In this document: positions 1 through 8,481 of the stretch, piece after piece
How positions within the stretch are numbered: position 1 is the stretch's first letter
How the letters are laid out: each line of letters opens with the position of its first letter
Origin: Enterobacter sp. SA187
GTDB taxonomy: Bacteria > Pseudomonadota > Gammaproteobacteria > Enterobacterales > Enterobacteriaceae
Direction of reading: 5' to 3'
DNA length: 64,000 bases
NCBI RefSeq assembly: GCF_001888805.2
Contig: NZ_CP019113.1
Span: 2,170,001-2,234,000 of the forward strand
Made by a program: the position numbers and the translations under genes
The notes under the pieces: generated by a model
Told to the model about the DNA's origin: nothing
What the model saw: the letters and a program-made list of their open reading frames with translations, nothing else
Database searches by the model: none

Positions 1-1
1 G

Positions 2-601
2 ACGCTGGAAGGCGCGCCCCGTGAAAAAGCGCTGCATACTATGCGCGAGCAGACCTCACGTATGGAAGGGCTGGTGCGCCAGCTGCTGACGCTCTCTAAA
101 ATTGAAGCCTCGCCGGTGCAACTGCTGAACGAAACCATTGATGTGCCGATGATGCTGCGGGTGGTGGAGCGGGAAGCGCAAACCCTCAGCCAGCAAAAGC
201 AGACTATTGAGTTCCACATCGACAGCTCGCTGAAAGTGCTGGGCAGTGAAGATCAGCTGCGTAGCGCCATCTCTAACCTGGTGTATAACGCGGTCAACCA
301 TACGCCCCCCGCCACCCATATTGTGGTGAGCTGGAAGCGCGTACCCCACGGCGCAGAATTTTGCGTTGAAGATAACGGACCGGGGATCGCGGCCGAGCAC
401 ATTCCGCGCCTGACGGAGCGTTTCTACCGGGTGGATAAAGCGCGATCCCGGCAGACCGGCGGCAGTGGGCTTGGGCTGGCCATCGTTAAACATGCGGTCA
501 ATCATCACGACAGCCGCCTCAATATTACCAGCACGCCAGGGCAGGGCACGCGTTTCAGTTTTATTCTGCCGGAACGTTTGATCGCCAAAAACAGCGCCTG
601 A
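2..601 (+). CDS. phoR: PhoR phosphate-regulon sensor kinase, C-terminal part
   Basis: This is the last 199 codons of the inner-membrane histidine kinase that phosphorylates PhoB under phosphate limitation. The frame is already open at base 2, so the membrane, PAS and H-box parts lie left of the window. What remains is the end of the dimerisation helix (TMREQTSRMEGLV) and the full HATPase_c domain. Visible in order are the N box (SNLVYNAVNHTP), the G1 box (VEDNGPGIAAEH), the F box (RFYRVDKARS) and the G2 box (GGSGLGLAIVKHA). The sequence and the downstream brnQ match E. coli phoR. A GC-rich hairpin follows the stop codon. Identification is firm; only the 5' truncation by the window edge limits it. 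Confidence 0.96.
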   Translation, partial: TLEGAPREKALHTMREQTSRMEGLVRQLLTLSKIEASPVQLLNETIDVPMMLRVVEREAQTLSQQKQTIEFHIDSSLKVLGSEDQLRSAISNLVYNAVNHTPPATHIVVSWKRVPHGAEFCVEDNGPGIAAEHIPRLTERFYRVDKARSRQTGGSGLGLAIVKHAVNHHDSRLNITSTPGQGTRFSFILPERLIAKNSA

Positions 602-628
602 CGCCCCGACTGTCAGCTTATCTTTCCG

Positions 629-656
629 CAGGCCAGCTAATGCTGGCCTGTTTGCG
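629..656 (+). terminator. Putative phoR terminator
   Basis: A perfect 9-bp stem (CAGGCCAGC pairing with GCTGGCCTG) with a 4-nt TAAT loop lies 28 bp after the phoR stop. It is followed by a weak T-rich run (TTTGCGTTC). The stem is strong but the U tract is poor, so termination may be partial. Confidence 0.65.
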
Positions 657-1010
657 TTCCGGTTCACCTTTTTCTGACCGATTATTGTACGGCTGATGAT
701 TTTTTGTTCGCATGATAAGCCATGTGTTTTTCTTATACATAGCGTTTTGAACTGGTAACCATATAGGTAGCAGCAGATCCATCTGGTTTTACGATCCCGT
801 CTTGCCTTTAAACGTTATAAGCGTTTAAATTGCGCCCCTGATACTGTCATACCGACTGTATTTGCGTGGTAAATCGAAAAACTATTCTTCGCCACGTCAT
901 GCGGGAAGCATATCCCGCTGAAATTGAGAGAAATTGCCGTCGTATTGTTCCAAAGGCACTGGCGAACATTTCATCGTTTCCAACACCACATCCACAGGCA
1001 GCACACGTTT
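657..1010. promoter_or_regulatory. phoR-brnQ intergenic region
   Basis: About 350 bp lie between the phoR hairpin and brnQ. The region must hold the brnQ promoter, but no convincing -35/-10 pair could be fixed by eye. Its one clear structure is an inverted repeat at 807-829, with arms TTTAAACG and CGTTTAAA around a 7-nt centre. Short frames here run into brnQ and look non-coding. Confidence 0.4.
807..829. repeat. Perfect 8-bp inverted repeat upstream of brnQ
   Basis: Arms TTTAAACG (807-814) and CGTTTAAA (822-829) flank TTATAAG. The symmetry, AT-rich ends and position in the brnQ leader suggest an operator or a small RNA hairpin. No known regulator is assigned. Confidence 0.4.
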
Positions 1011-2330
1011 ATGACTCATCGCTTAAAACCACGAGACATCATGGCTCTGGGCTTTATGACTTTCGCCCTCTTTGTCGGCGCAGGTAACATTATTTTTCCG
1101 CCAATGGTCGGTTTGCAGGCGGGTGAACACGTCTGGACGGCGGCGTTCGGCTTTCTGATCACCGCCGTAGGCCTGCCGGTGCTGACTGTAGTCGCGCTGG
1201 CGAAAGTGGGCGGCGGCGTGGACAGCCTCAGTATGCCGATCGGCAAAGCGGCGGGCGTGCTGCTGGCCACCGTCTGCTATCTGGCGGTCGGGCCGTTGTT
1301 TGCGATCCCGCGTACCACCACCGTCTCCTTTGAAGTCGGTATTGCCCCGCTGACCGGCGACGGCGCGATGCCGCTGATGATTTACAGCCTCGTCTATTTT
1401 GCGCTGGTGATCCTGGTATCGCTCTATCCGGGCAAACTGCTGGATACCGTGGGTAACTTCCTCGCGCCGATGAAAATCATCGCCCTGACGGTGCTGTCCG
1501 TTGCCGCGCTCGTCTGGCCGGCAGGCCCGATCAGCAGCGCGATGGATGCCTACCAGAATGCCGCGTTCTCTAACGGCTTTGTGAACGGCTATCTCACCAT
1601 GGATACGCTGGGCGCGATGGTCTTTGGCATCGTCATCGTTAACGCCGCCCGTTCGCGCGGCGTGACAGATTCCCGTCTGCTGACCCGTTACACTATCTGG
1701 GCTGGCCTGATTGCCGGTGTGGGTCTGACGCTGCTGTATCTGGCGCTGTTCCGCCTCGGCTCTGACAGCAGCACGCTGGTAGAACAGTCTGCCAACGGCG
1801 CGGCTATTCTTCATGCTTACGTTCAGCACACCTTTGGCGGCGCAGGCAGCCTGCTACTGGCGGCGCTGATTTTCCTCGCCTGTCTGGTGACGGCGGTTGG
1901 CCTGACCTGCGCCTGTGCGGAGTTCTTCGCCCAGTATCTGCCGTTCTCTTACCGTACGCTGGCCTTTGTGCTTGGCGGCTTCTCGATGCTGGTGTCTAAC
2001 CTTGGCCTGAGCCACCTGATCCAGATTTCCATACCGGTGCTGACCGCCATTTATCCGCCGTGTATCGCACTGGTTGTATTAAGCTTTACCCGTTCATGGT
2101 GGCATAATTCGTCGCGCATCATCGCGCCGGCGATGTTCATCAGCCTGGCCTTTGGTATCCTTGACGGTATCAAAGCTTCCGCCATTGGCGGTGTGTTGCC
2201 AGCCTGGACCCAGCGTTTACCGCTGGCGGAGCAGGGGCTGGCGTGGCTGATGCCAACCGTTGTGATCGTGATACTGGCCGTGGTCTGGGATCGTGCCGCA
2301 GGGCGTCAGGTGACTTCCCGCGCACACTGA
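1011..2330 (+). CDS. brnQ: BrnQ branched-chain amino acid:cation symporter
   Basis: This inner-membrane LIV-II carrier imports leucine, isoleucine and valine with a coupling cation. The 439-residue product is hydrophobic throughout, with about 12 predicted membrane helices. It carries the family's N-terminal GAGNIIFPP motif and matches E. coli BrnQ in length and sequence (MTH.L..RDI.ALGFMTFALF). The ATG at 1011 is chosen because the upstream in-frame extension to 924 has no resemblance to the family. The ribosome-binding site before 1011 is weak. The gene is monocistronic, bounded by the phoR hairpin and its own strong terminator. Confidence 0.96.
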   Translation: MTHRLKPRDIMALGFMTFALFVGAGNIIFPPMVGLQAGEHVWTAAFGFLITAVGLPVLTVVALAKVGGGVDSLSMPIGKAAGVLLATVCYLAVGPLFAIPRTTTVSFEVGIAPLTGDGAMPLMIYSLVYFALVILVSLYPGKLLDTVGNFLAPMKIIALTVLSVAALVWPAGPISSAMDAYQNAAFSNGFVNGYLTMDTLGAMVFGIVIVNAARSRGVTDSRLLTRYTIWAGLIAGVGLTLLYLALFRLGSDSSTLVEQSANGAAILHAYVQHTFGGAGSLLLAALIFLACLVTAVGLTCACAEFFAQYLPFSYRTLAFVLGGFSMLVSNLGLSHLIQISIPVLTAIYPPCIALVVLSFTRSWWHNSSRIIAPAMFISLAFGILDGIKASAIGGVLPAWTQRLPLAEQGLAWLMPTVVIVILAVVWDRAAGRQVTSRAH

Positions 2331-2348
2331 TCAAGGGTTGCTTGTCAT

Positions 2349-2380
2349 AACCACGGGGCTTACCATCCCGTGGTTTTTTT
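2349..2380 (+). terminator. brnQ rho-independent terminator
   Basis: Stem AACCACGGG / CCCGTGGTT with a 9-nt loop is followed directly by a run of T. It lies 18 bp after the brnQ stop and is a classic intrinsic terminator. Confidence 0.92.
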
Positions 2381-2404
2381 ATTTTTGTTATGGCACGGGA
2401 AACA

Positions 2405-3769
2405 ATGGAAAGTACTAACAAGCTAAAGCGGGGGTTAAGCACCCGACACATCCGCTTTATGGCGCTCGGTTCGGCAATAGGCACGGGCCTGTTCTATGGT
2501 TCGGCGGACGCCATCAAAATGGCCGGGCCGAGCGTGCTGCTCGCCTATATTATCGGCGGCGCGGCAGCCTATATCATCATGCGCGCGCTGGGCGAAATGT
2601 CGGTACATAACCCGGCGGCCAGCTCCTTCTCACGCTATGCCCAGGAAAACCTCGGCCCGCTGGCAGGCTACATCACCGGCTGGACCTACTGTTTTGAGAT
2701 CCTGATTGTCGCCATCGCTGATGTCACGGCGTTCGGCATCTATATGGGCGTCTGGTTCCCGACGGTGCCGCACTGGATCTGGGTGCTGAGCGTGGTGATG
2801 ATCATCTGCGCGGTAAACCTGATGAGCGTCAAGGTGTTCGGCGAGCTGGAGTTCTGGTTCTCGTTCTTTAAAGTCGCCACCATTATCGTGATGATCGCGG
2901 CGGGCTTTGGCATCATCATCTGGGGCATTGGCAACGGCGGCGAACCGACCGGCATCCACAACCTGTGGAGCAACGGCGGCTTCTTCAGCAACGGCTGGCT
3001 CGGCATGGTGATGTCACTGCAAATGGTGATGTTTGCCTACGGCGGCATCGAAATCATCGGCATTACCGCCGGGGAAGCGAAAGATCCGCAGACCTCTATT
3101 CCGCGCGCCATCAACTCCGTGCCGATGCGTATCCTGGTGTTTTATGTCGGCACGCTCTTTGTGATCATGTCCATCTACCCGTGGAACCAGGTGGGCACCA
3201 ACGGCAGCCCGTTCGTACTGACCTTCCAGCATCTGGGCATCACCTTTGCCGCCAGTATCCTCAACTTTGTGGTGCTGACCGCGTCGCTGTCGGCGATTAA
3301 CAGCGATGTGTTTGGCGTCGGCCGTATGCTGCACGGCATGGCCGAGCAGGGCAGCGCGCCGAAGATGTTCGCGAAAACCTCGCGCAACGGCATTCCGTGG
3401 GTAACGGTCGTTGTCATGACGGTGGCGCTGCTGTTCGCGGCCTGGCTGAACTACATCATGCCGGAGAACGTCTTCCTGGTGATCGCCTCGCTGGCGACCT
3501 TCGCCACCGTGTGGGTGTGGATCATGATTTTGCTGTCGCAGATCGCTTTCCGTCGCCGTCTGCCGCCGGAAGAAGTGGCGGCGCTGAAGTTTAAAGTGCC
3601 GGGCGGCGTACCCACGACCATCGCCGGTCTGCTGTTCCTGGTGTTTATTATCGCGCTGATTGGCTGGCATCCGGAAACCCGCATTTCGCTGTACGTGGGC
3701 TTTGCGTGGATCGCGCTGCTGCTTATCGGCTGGATGTTTAAGCGCCGTTACGACCGCAAAACCGCCTGA
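2405..3769 (+). CDS. proY: ProY amino acid permease of the APC family
   Basis: ProY is an inner-membrane permease of the amino acid-polyamine-cation superfamily. It is called proline-specific in E. coli and Salmonella, where it acts as a cryptic proline carrier. The 454-residue product has about 12 membrane segments and the family's first-helix signature (MALGSAIGTGLFYGSADAI). It matches E. coli ProY nearly end to end. The start at 2405 (MESTNKLKRG) is the E. coli start; an in-frame ATG at 2390 would add five residues but sits in the brnQ terminator tail. A hairpin terminator follows. Real substrate and expression in this strain are not shown by sequence. Confidence 0.94.
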   Translation: MESTNKLKRGLSTRHIRFMALGSAIGTGLFYGSADAIKMAGPSVLLAYIIGGAAAYIIMRALGEMSVHNPAASSFSRYAQENLGPLAGYITGWTYCFEILIVAIADVTAFGIYMGVWFPTVPHWIWVLSVVMIICAVNLMSVKVFGELEFWFSFFKVATIIVMIAAGFGIIIWGIGNGGEPTGIHNLWSNGGFFSNGWLGMVMSLQMVMFAYGGIEIIGITAGEAKDPQTSIPRAINSVPMRILVFYVGTLFVIMSIYPWNQVGTNGSPFVLTFQHLGITFAASILNFVVLTASLSAINSDVFGVGRMLHGMAEQGSAPKMFAKTSRNGIPWVTVVVMTVALLFAAWLNYIMPENVFLVIASLATFATVWVWIMILLSQIAFRRRLPPEEVAALKFKVPGGVPTTIAGLLFLVFIIALIGWHPETRISLYVGFAWIALLLIGWMFKRRYDRKTA

Positions 3770-3781
3770 TCTCCTGAACTT

Positions 3782-3820
3782 TTGCCGGGTGAGCGTCCTG
3801 CCGCCCGGCAATGCTTTTTG
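3782..3820 (+). terminator. proY terminator
   Basis: Stem TTGCCGGG (3782-3789) pairs with CCCGGCAA (3804-3811) around a 14-nt loop and is followed by TGCTTTTT. It lies just after the proY stop and before the malZ control region. Confidence 0.8.
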
Positions 3821-3824
3821 GCTT

Positions 3825-3847
3825 CCTCCTCCCCCATGCTCCTCCCC
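3825..3847 (-). promoter_or_regulatory. Two MalT boxes upstream of malZ
   Basis: Read on the minus strand, 3825-3834 is GGGGAGGAGG, which fits the MalT consensus GGGGA(T/G)GAGG at every position. A second copy at 3838-3847 (GGGGAGGAGC) differs at the last base. The boxes are 13 bp apart and 78-101 bp before the malZ start. MalT activation of malZ is established in E. coli, so these are very likely the activator sites. Confidence 0.8.
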
Positions 3848-3925
3848 CAATTATCAGCAGTATGATGAGTGAACTTTCACTATGCTGTGGCAAGGTGGCG
3901 TCATTTTTCAGCAAGGGGTAAAGCG

Positions 3926-5743
3926 ATGTTGAACGCCTGGCATCTTCCGGTAGCGCCGTTTGTAAAACTCAATAAAGATCAGCTTTTTATAACTTTGTGG
4001 CTGGCGGGCAACGATTTGCCTGCGCAGGTTAAACTGCGTACGGAAAAGGACAACGAAGAGACGTCCATCCTGATGCATCCGCTGCGCAGTGCACCGTACC
4101 CCGGCGTAACCGCCTGGCGCGCCGCCATCGACGTGTCCGAAGGGCAACCGCGCCGTCGCTACAGCTTTAAACTGCTGTGGGCGGATCGCCAGCGCTGGTT
4201 TACGCCGCAGGGCTTCAGCGATTTCCCGCCCGCACGGCTGGAGCAGTTTGCCATCGATTGCCCGGATAATGGCCCGCAGTGGGTGGCGGATCAGGTGTTT
4301 TATCAGATCTTTCCCGATCGCTTTGCCCGCAGCCAGCCGCGCACGCCGGAGCAGGACAACGTCTATTACCATCACGCCGCCGGGCAGGAGATCGTGCTGC
4401 GCGACTGGGATGATCCTCTCACCGGCGAGGCGGGCGGATCGACCTTTTACGGCGGCGATCTTGACGGCATCAGCGAAAAGCTGCCCTATCTGAAAAAGCT
4501 TGGCGTCACGGCGCTGTACCTCAACCCGGTGTTTGTCGCCCCCAGCGTACACAAATACGATACCGAAGATTATCGCCACGTCGACCCGCAGTTCGGCGGC
4601 GATCAGGCCCTGCTGCGGCTGCGCGCCAACACCCAGCGCGAAGGCATCCGCCTGGTGCTCGACGGCGTGTTTAACCACAGCGGTGACTCCCATGCCTGGT
4701 TTGACCGGCACAATCGCGGCACCACCGGTGCCTGCCATAATCCGGCCTCCGAATGGCGGGAATGGTACAGCTTTTCAGACGACGGCCACGCCCTCGACTG
4801 GCTTGGCTATGCCAGCCTGCCAAAGCTGGATTATCAGTCGGCCTCGCTGGTGGAGGAGATCTATAAAGGCGAAGACAGCATTGTGCGCCACTGGCTGAAA
4901 GCGCCGTGGAATATGGACGGCTGGCGGCTGGATGTGGTGCATATGCTGGGGGAGGCGGGCGGGGCGCGCAATAACCTGCTGCACATCAGCGGCATCAGCC
5001 AGGCGGCGAAAGAGACGCAGCCGGAAGCCTATATCGTCGGCGAGCATTTTGGCGATGCCCGGCAATGGTTGCAGGCGGACGCCGAAGACGCCGCCATGAA
5101 CTACCGGGGCTTTACTATCCCTGTGTGGGGGTTTCTCGCGAACACCGATATTTCCTACGATCCGCAGCACATCGATGCCGCCACCTGCATAGCCTGGATG
5201 GATAACTACCGCGCCGGGCTGTCGCATCAGCAGCAGCTGCGCATGTTTAACCAGCTCGACAGCCACGACACCTCGCGCTTTAAAACGTTGCTTGGTAAAG
5301 ACATCGCGCGGATGCCGCTGGCGGTGGTGTGGCTGTTCAGCTGGCCTGGCGTGCCCTGTATCTATTACGGCGATGAGGTGGGGCTGGATGGCAACAACGA
5401 TCCCTTCTGCCGTAAGCCGTTCCCGTGGGACAAAGAAAAACAGGACGCCACACTGTTTGCCCTCTATCAGCAGATGGCGGCGCTGCGTAAGAAAAGCCGC
5501 GCCCTGCGTCACGGCGGCTGTCAGGTGCTGCATGCGGAAGGCGACGTGGTGGTCTTTGTGCGCGTTTTCCGGCATGAACGCGTGCTGGTGGCAATCAACC
5601 GCGGCAAGGCCTGCGAGGTGGTGCTGACGGATTTACCGCTGGTAGACGTCCCGGCCTGGCAGTGCAAAGTGGGCACCGGCACCATCGAGGATAATGTGCT
5701 ATCGCTACCGGCGATCTCCGCCACGCTGTGGCGCAATCGCTGA
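3926..5743 (+). CDS. malZ: MalZ maltodextrin glucosidase
   Basis: MalZ is a cytoplasmic GH13 enzyme that releases glucose from the reducing end of maltotriose and longer maltodextrins, feeding the maltose system. The product is 605 residues, the E. coli length. An N-terminal beta domain is followed by a catalytic barrel with the GH13 regions LVLDGVFNHSG, DGWRLDVVHMLGE (nucleophile Asp), YIVGEHF (acid/base Glu) and NQLDSHDT. The start at 3926 (MLNAWHLP) has a good AAGGGG ribosome-binding site; a longer frame from 3869 lacks family similarity. Two MalT boxes upstream place it in the maltose regulon. DUF2339 follows after 80 bp and may or may not be cotranscribed. Confidence 0.96.
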   Translation: MLNAWHLPVAPFVKLNKDQLFITLWLAGNDLPAQVKLRTEKDNEETSILMHPLRSAPYPGVTAWRAAIDVSEGQPRRRYSFKLLWADRQRWFTPQGFSDFPPARLEQFAIDCPDNGPQWVADQVFYQIFPDRFARSQPRTPEQDNVYYHHAAGQEIVLRDWDDPLTGEAGGSTFYGGDLDGISEKLPYLKKLGVTALYLNPVFVAPSVHKYDTEDYRHVDPQFGGDQALLRLRANTQREGIRLVLDGVFNHSGDSHAWFDRHNRGTTGACHNPASEWREWYSFSDDGHALDWLGYASLPKLDYQSASLVEEIYKGEDSIVRHWLKAPWNMDGWRLDVVHMLGEAGGARNNLLHISGISQAAKETQPEAYIVGEHFGDARQWLQADAEDAAMNYRGFTIPVWGFLANTDISYDPQHIDAATCIAWMDNYRAGLSHQQQLRMFNQLDSHDTSRFKTLLGKDIARMPLAVVWLFSWPGVPCIYYGDEVGLDGNNDPFCRKPFPWDKEKQDATLFALYQQMAALRKKSRALRHGGCQVLHAEGDVVVFVRVFRHERVLVAINRGKACEVVLTDLPLVDVPAWQCKVGTGTIEDNVLSLPAISATLWRNR

Positions 5744-5823
5744 ACCTGTTGCAACATTTTTATCAGCATTGAAAAGAAATGTAATATCCTTTCGGGAGTG
5801 ATCACCGAACCGAAGGTAAAACC

Positions 5824-8481
5824 ATGGATGAGCTTTTGCTGGTTGCCGGTCTTGTTCTCTTTTTCGCGCTGATTGTCGCCCCTGCGCTGGCGGTCAGAGC
5901 CTGGCGAAAAAGCAGCGATACGCAGCGGGAACTGGGCGTATTGCGTGAACGGCTGACGGCGCTGGAGCAGCAGCTGGCGGGGCAGGCAATTGCGCCTGCG
6001 CCGCAGCCGCTGCCTGAACGGATAGCGGAGCAGGAACCTGTTCCTGCGCCTGTCATTATACCTGCGGCACCACTGCCCGCTGTCGATCCCTGGGCGGCGA
6101 GCGTGCCGGAGCCTGAGCCGGTTGCCGTCACCCCGGCGGCGGTCAGCAAACCCGTATCCGCCGAACCGCGCGGTGGCATGATTACCTCGCTGGTGAGCTG
6201 GTTTATGCGCGGCAATCCGCTGGCGAAACTCGGCATTCTGCTGCTGTTCTTCGGGCTGGCGTTTCTGTTCCGCTATTCCGTCGAGCGCGATCTCTTCCCG
6301 CTGGAACTGCGTCTGTGTGTAGCGGCGCTTGCGGCGGTGCTGCTGCTGGCGCTCGGCTGGCGGTTGCGCCACAAACAGCCTGTCTATGCGCTGATTTTGC
6401 AGGGCGGGGCCACCGGCGTGCTCTATCTGACGGTATTTGGCGCGTTCAGGCTCTGGCAGATGCTGCCGATGGCGCTGGCCTTCGCCTTGCTGCTGCTGAT
6501 CTGTGCGGTGAGCGTGGGGCTGGCGGTGTTACAGCGTGCGCTAAGTCTCGCGATGCTCGCCAGCCTCGGTGGTTATCTTGCGCCGTTGCTGCTCTCCACC
6601 GGCGGCGGCAGCCACATCGGGCTGTTCTCTTTCTACCTGCTGCTCTCCTGCGGCATTCTGGCTATCAGCGTCTGGCAGCACTGGCGGGTGCTGAATCTGC
6701 TCGGTCTGCTTTTTACCTTTGGCGTCGGCGGCCTGTGGGGGCTGTTTAGCTACCGGCCGGAGTTCTACCTCAGCTGCCAGCTGTTCCTGATCGCGAATAT
6801 TCTGCTGTTTGGCGTCCTGAGCGTTGGACTGTCGCTGCGGGCGCAGGGCGGCAGTAAGCGCATTATTGACGGCGTACTGCTGTTCGCGCCGCCGTTGCTG
6901 GGATTTGGTATGCAGTACGCCATCACGCAGGATTTCGCCTATGGCCCGGCGTTTTCCGCCCTCGGCTTTGGCGCGTTTTATCTGCTGCTGGCGTGGCTGG
7001 TGCTGCGGCGTAAACCTGAACTTGGGCGACCGCTGGTGCTGGCGGCGCTGGCGCTCGGCGGGGCTTTTGTCACGCTGGCCATCCCGCTGGCGCTTTCCGC
7101 CCGCTGGACATCAATGGCCTGGGCGCTGGAAGGGCTTGGCATTCTGTGGCTTGGGGTACAGCAACAGCAACGGCGGATGAGCTACAGCGGCACAGGTTTA
7201 CTGTTGCTGGCAATGGGCAGCGCCCTGTGGGCGATGCAGGATCTGCTTCCGGCGCTGTCGCAGTTGATGATTTTTGCGGTGCTGAGCCTGACATGGATCG
7301 CCGCCGCCTGGCTGTGGCGCGGACTGAATATGCAGGGCAGCCACGGCCTGCTGGCGGGCGGTATTCTCTTCTGGCTGCTGGCGCTGCACGGGCTGTCAGC
7401 GCTCACCTTAAGCCGCTTTATGAATGAGCTGCCGGGCATACTGGCGCTGATCGCCCTCAGCGTCCACGGCTGGCGGGTTGTCGGCCAGCGGCTGCGCTGG
7501 CGCGCGCTCAGCGATAGCGTCTGGCTGCTGTGGCCGCTGATGCTGGGGACGCTGGTCTGGCAGATCGCAGCCCAGGGCGCGATCCTCAGCGCCGGCTGGC
7601 AGAACCTCGCCTGGTGTCTTGCACTGCCGTCCGCCTTCTGGCTGCTGTATCAACAGCGTACGCCGCCCGTGCCCTGGCTTTCGCAGGGACTGCACCTGTC
7701 GCTGTTCTGGATGATCCTCGCCGCGCTGGCGGCAGAGCTGTGGTGGTTTACCGATGCGCTGCCGTGGGGGATGTTCCCGTGGCAGGCGGGGCTGGCGATG
7801 ACCGCGGCGGCCGCAGTGATCCTGCTGGTACGCGCCGGGATCAAGCGTTCGCTGTGGCCGCTGCGCGTCTGGCCGCAGTGGTACGGCACCCTGGCGCTGG
7901 CGCCGCCGGGCGTTTTCCTGCTGGTGATGCTGCTGTTGACCAATATCGACGATGGCGTGGTGATGGAACAGGGCTACCGGCCATTGCTCAATCCGCTGGA
8001 AGAGGGCGCGGCCTTTGCCTTACTGGCGCTGTTCGCGCTGGCGCGGCTGTGCGCCCGCTATTTCCCGGCGCAGGGGCGTGAGATCCATAAACGTGTGCCG
8101 CTGCTGCTGGCGGCGCTCGCCTTCTGGTGGCTGAACGGCCTGCTGTTGCGCAGTCTGGCCTGGTATGGCGATATCGACTGGTCGGTGAGCGCGCTCTGGT
8201 CGTCCCGCCTGGTGCAGACCTGTTTCGCGCTGTTCTGGATGCTGGTGGCGCTGCTGGTGATGCTGCGCGCTGCCCGGCAGGCGTCGCGGCATGAATGGCT
8301 GGGCGGTGCGGCGCTGCTTGGCGTGGTGATTGTGAAACTGATGCTGGTGGACAGCGCGGGCGGCGGCGGACTGGCGCGCGCGGTGGCCTTTATCGGCGTG
8401 GCGGTGCTGGTGCTCATCGTGGGTTATTTCTCGCCGCTGCCGCCGCGGATACAACAGACGCATAACGAGGAACAAGGATAA
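5824..8481 (+). CDS. DUF2339 large polytopic membrane protein
   Basis: This 885-residue protein has no assigned function. It opens with a membrane helix (residues 1-25) and a short charged segment that looks coiled-coil (RELGVLRERLTALEQQL). A proline/alanine-rich linker runs to about residue 115. The remainder is densely packed with hydrophobic segments, about 20 or more by eye, with very few long loops. This is the architecture of the DUF2339 family. The ATG at 5824 has a GAAGGT ribosome-binding site. Its stop overlaps the start of the DUF3999 gene by one base, so the two are translationally coupled. E. coli K-12 has neither gene at this position. DUF2339 and DUF3999 genes are neighbours in other proteobacteria, which suggests one envelope complex. 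Confidence 0.85.
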   Translation: MDELLLVAGLVLFFALIVAPALAVRAWRKSSDTQRELGVLRERLTALEQQLAGQAIAPAPQPLPERIAEQEPVPAPVIIPAAPLPAVDPWAASVPEPEPVAVTPAAVSKPVSAEPRGGMITSLVSWFMRGNPLAKLGILLLFFGLAFLFRYSVERDLFPLELRLCVAALAAVLLLALGWRLRHKQPVYALILQGGATGVLYLTVFGAFRLWQMLPMALAFALLLLICAVSVGLAVLQRALSLAMLASLGGYLAPLLLSTGGGSHIGLFSFYLLLSCGILAISVWQHWRVLNLLGLLFTFGVGGLWGLFSYRPEFYLSCQLFLIANILLFGVLSVGLSLRAQGGSKRIIDGVLLFAPPLLGFGMQYAITQDFAYGPAFSALGFGAFYLLLAWLVLRRKPELGRPLVLAALALGGAFVTLAIPLALSARWTSMAWALEGLGILWLGVQQQQRRMSYSGTGLLLLAMGSALWAMQDLLPALSQLMIFAVLSLTWIAAAWLWRGLNMQGSHGLLAGGILFWLLALHGLSALTLSRFMNELPGILALIALSVHGWRVVGQRLRWRALSDSVWLLWPLMLGTLVWQIAAQGAILSAGWQNLAWCLALPSAFWLLYQQRTPPVPWLSQGLHLSLFWMILAALAAELWWFTDALPWGMFPWQAGLAMTAAAAVILLVRAGIKRSLWPLRVWPQWYGTLALAPPGVFLLVMLLLTNIDDGVVMEQGYRPLLNPLEEGAAFALLALFALARLCARYFPAQGREIHKRVPLLLAALAFWWLNGLLLRSLAWYGDIDWSVSALWSSRLVQTCFALFWMLVALLVMLRAARQASRHEWLGGAALLGVVIVKLMLVDSAGGGGLARAVAFIGVAVLVLIVGYFSPLPPRIQQTHNEEQG

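Noticed and set aside
924..1010. N-terminal extension of BrnQ from ATG 924
   Set aside because: The 29 extra residues are basic, aromatic-rich and not hydrophobic or family-like. BrnQ homologues start at the position of ATG 1011.
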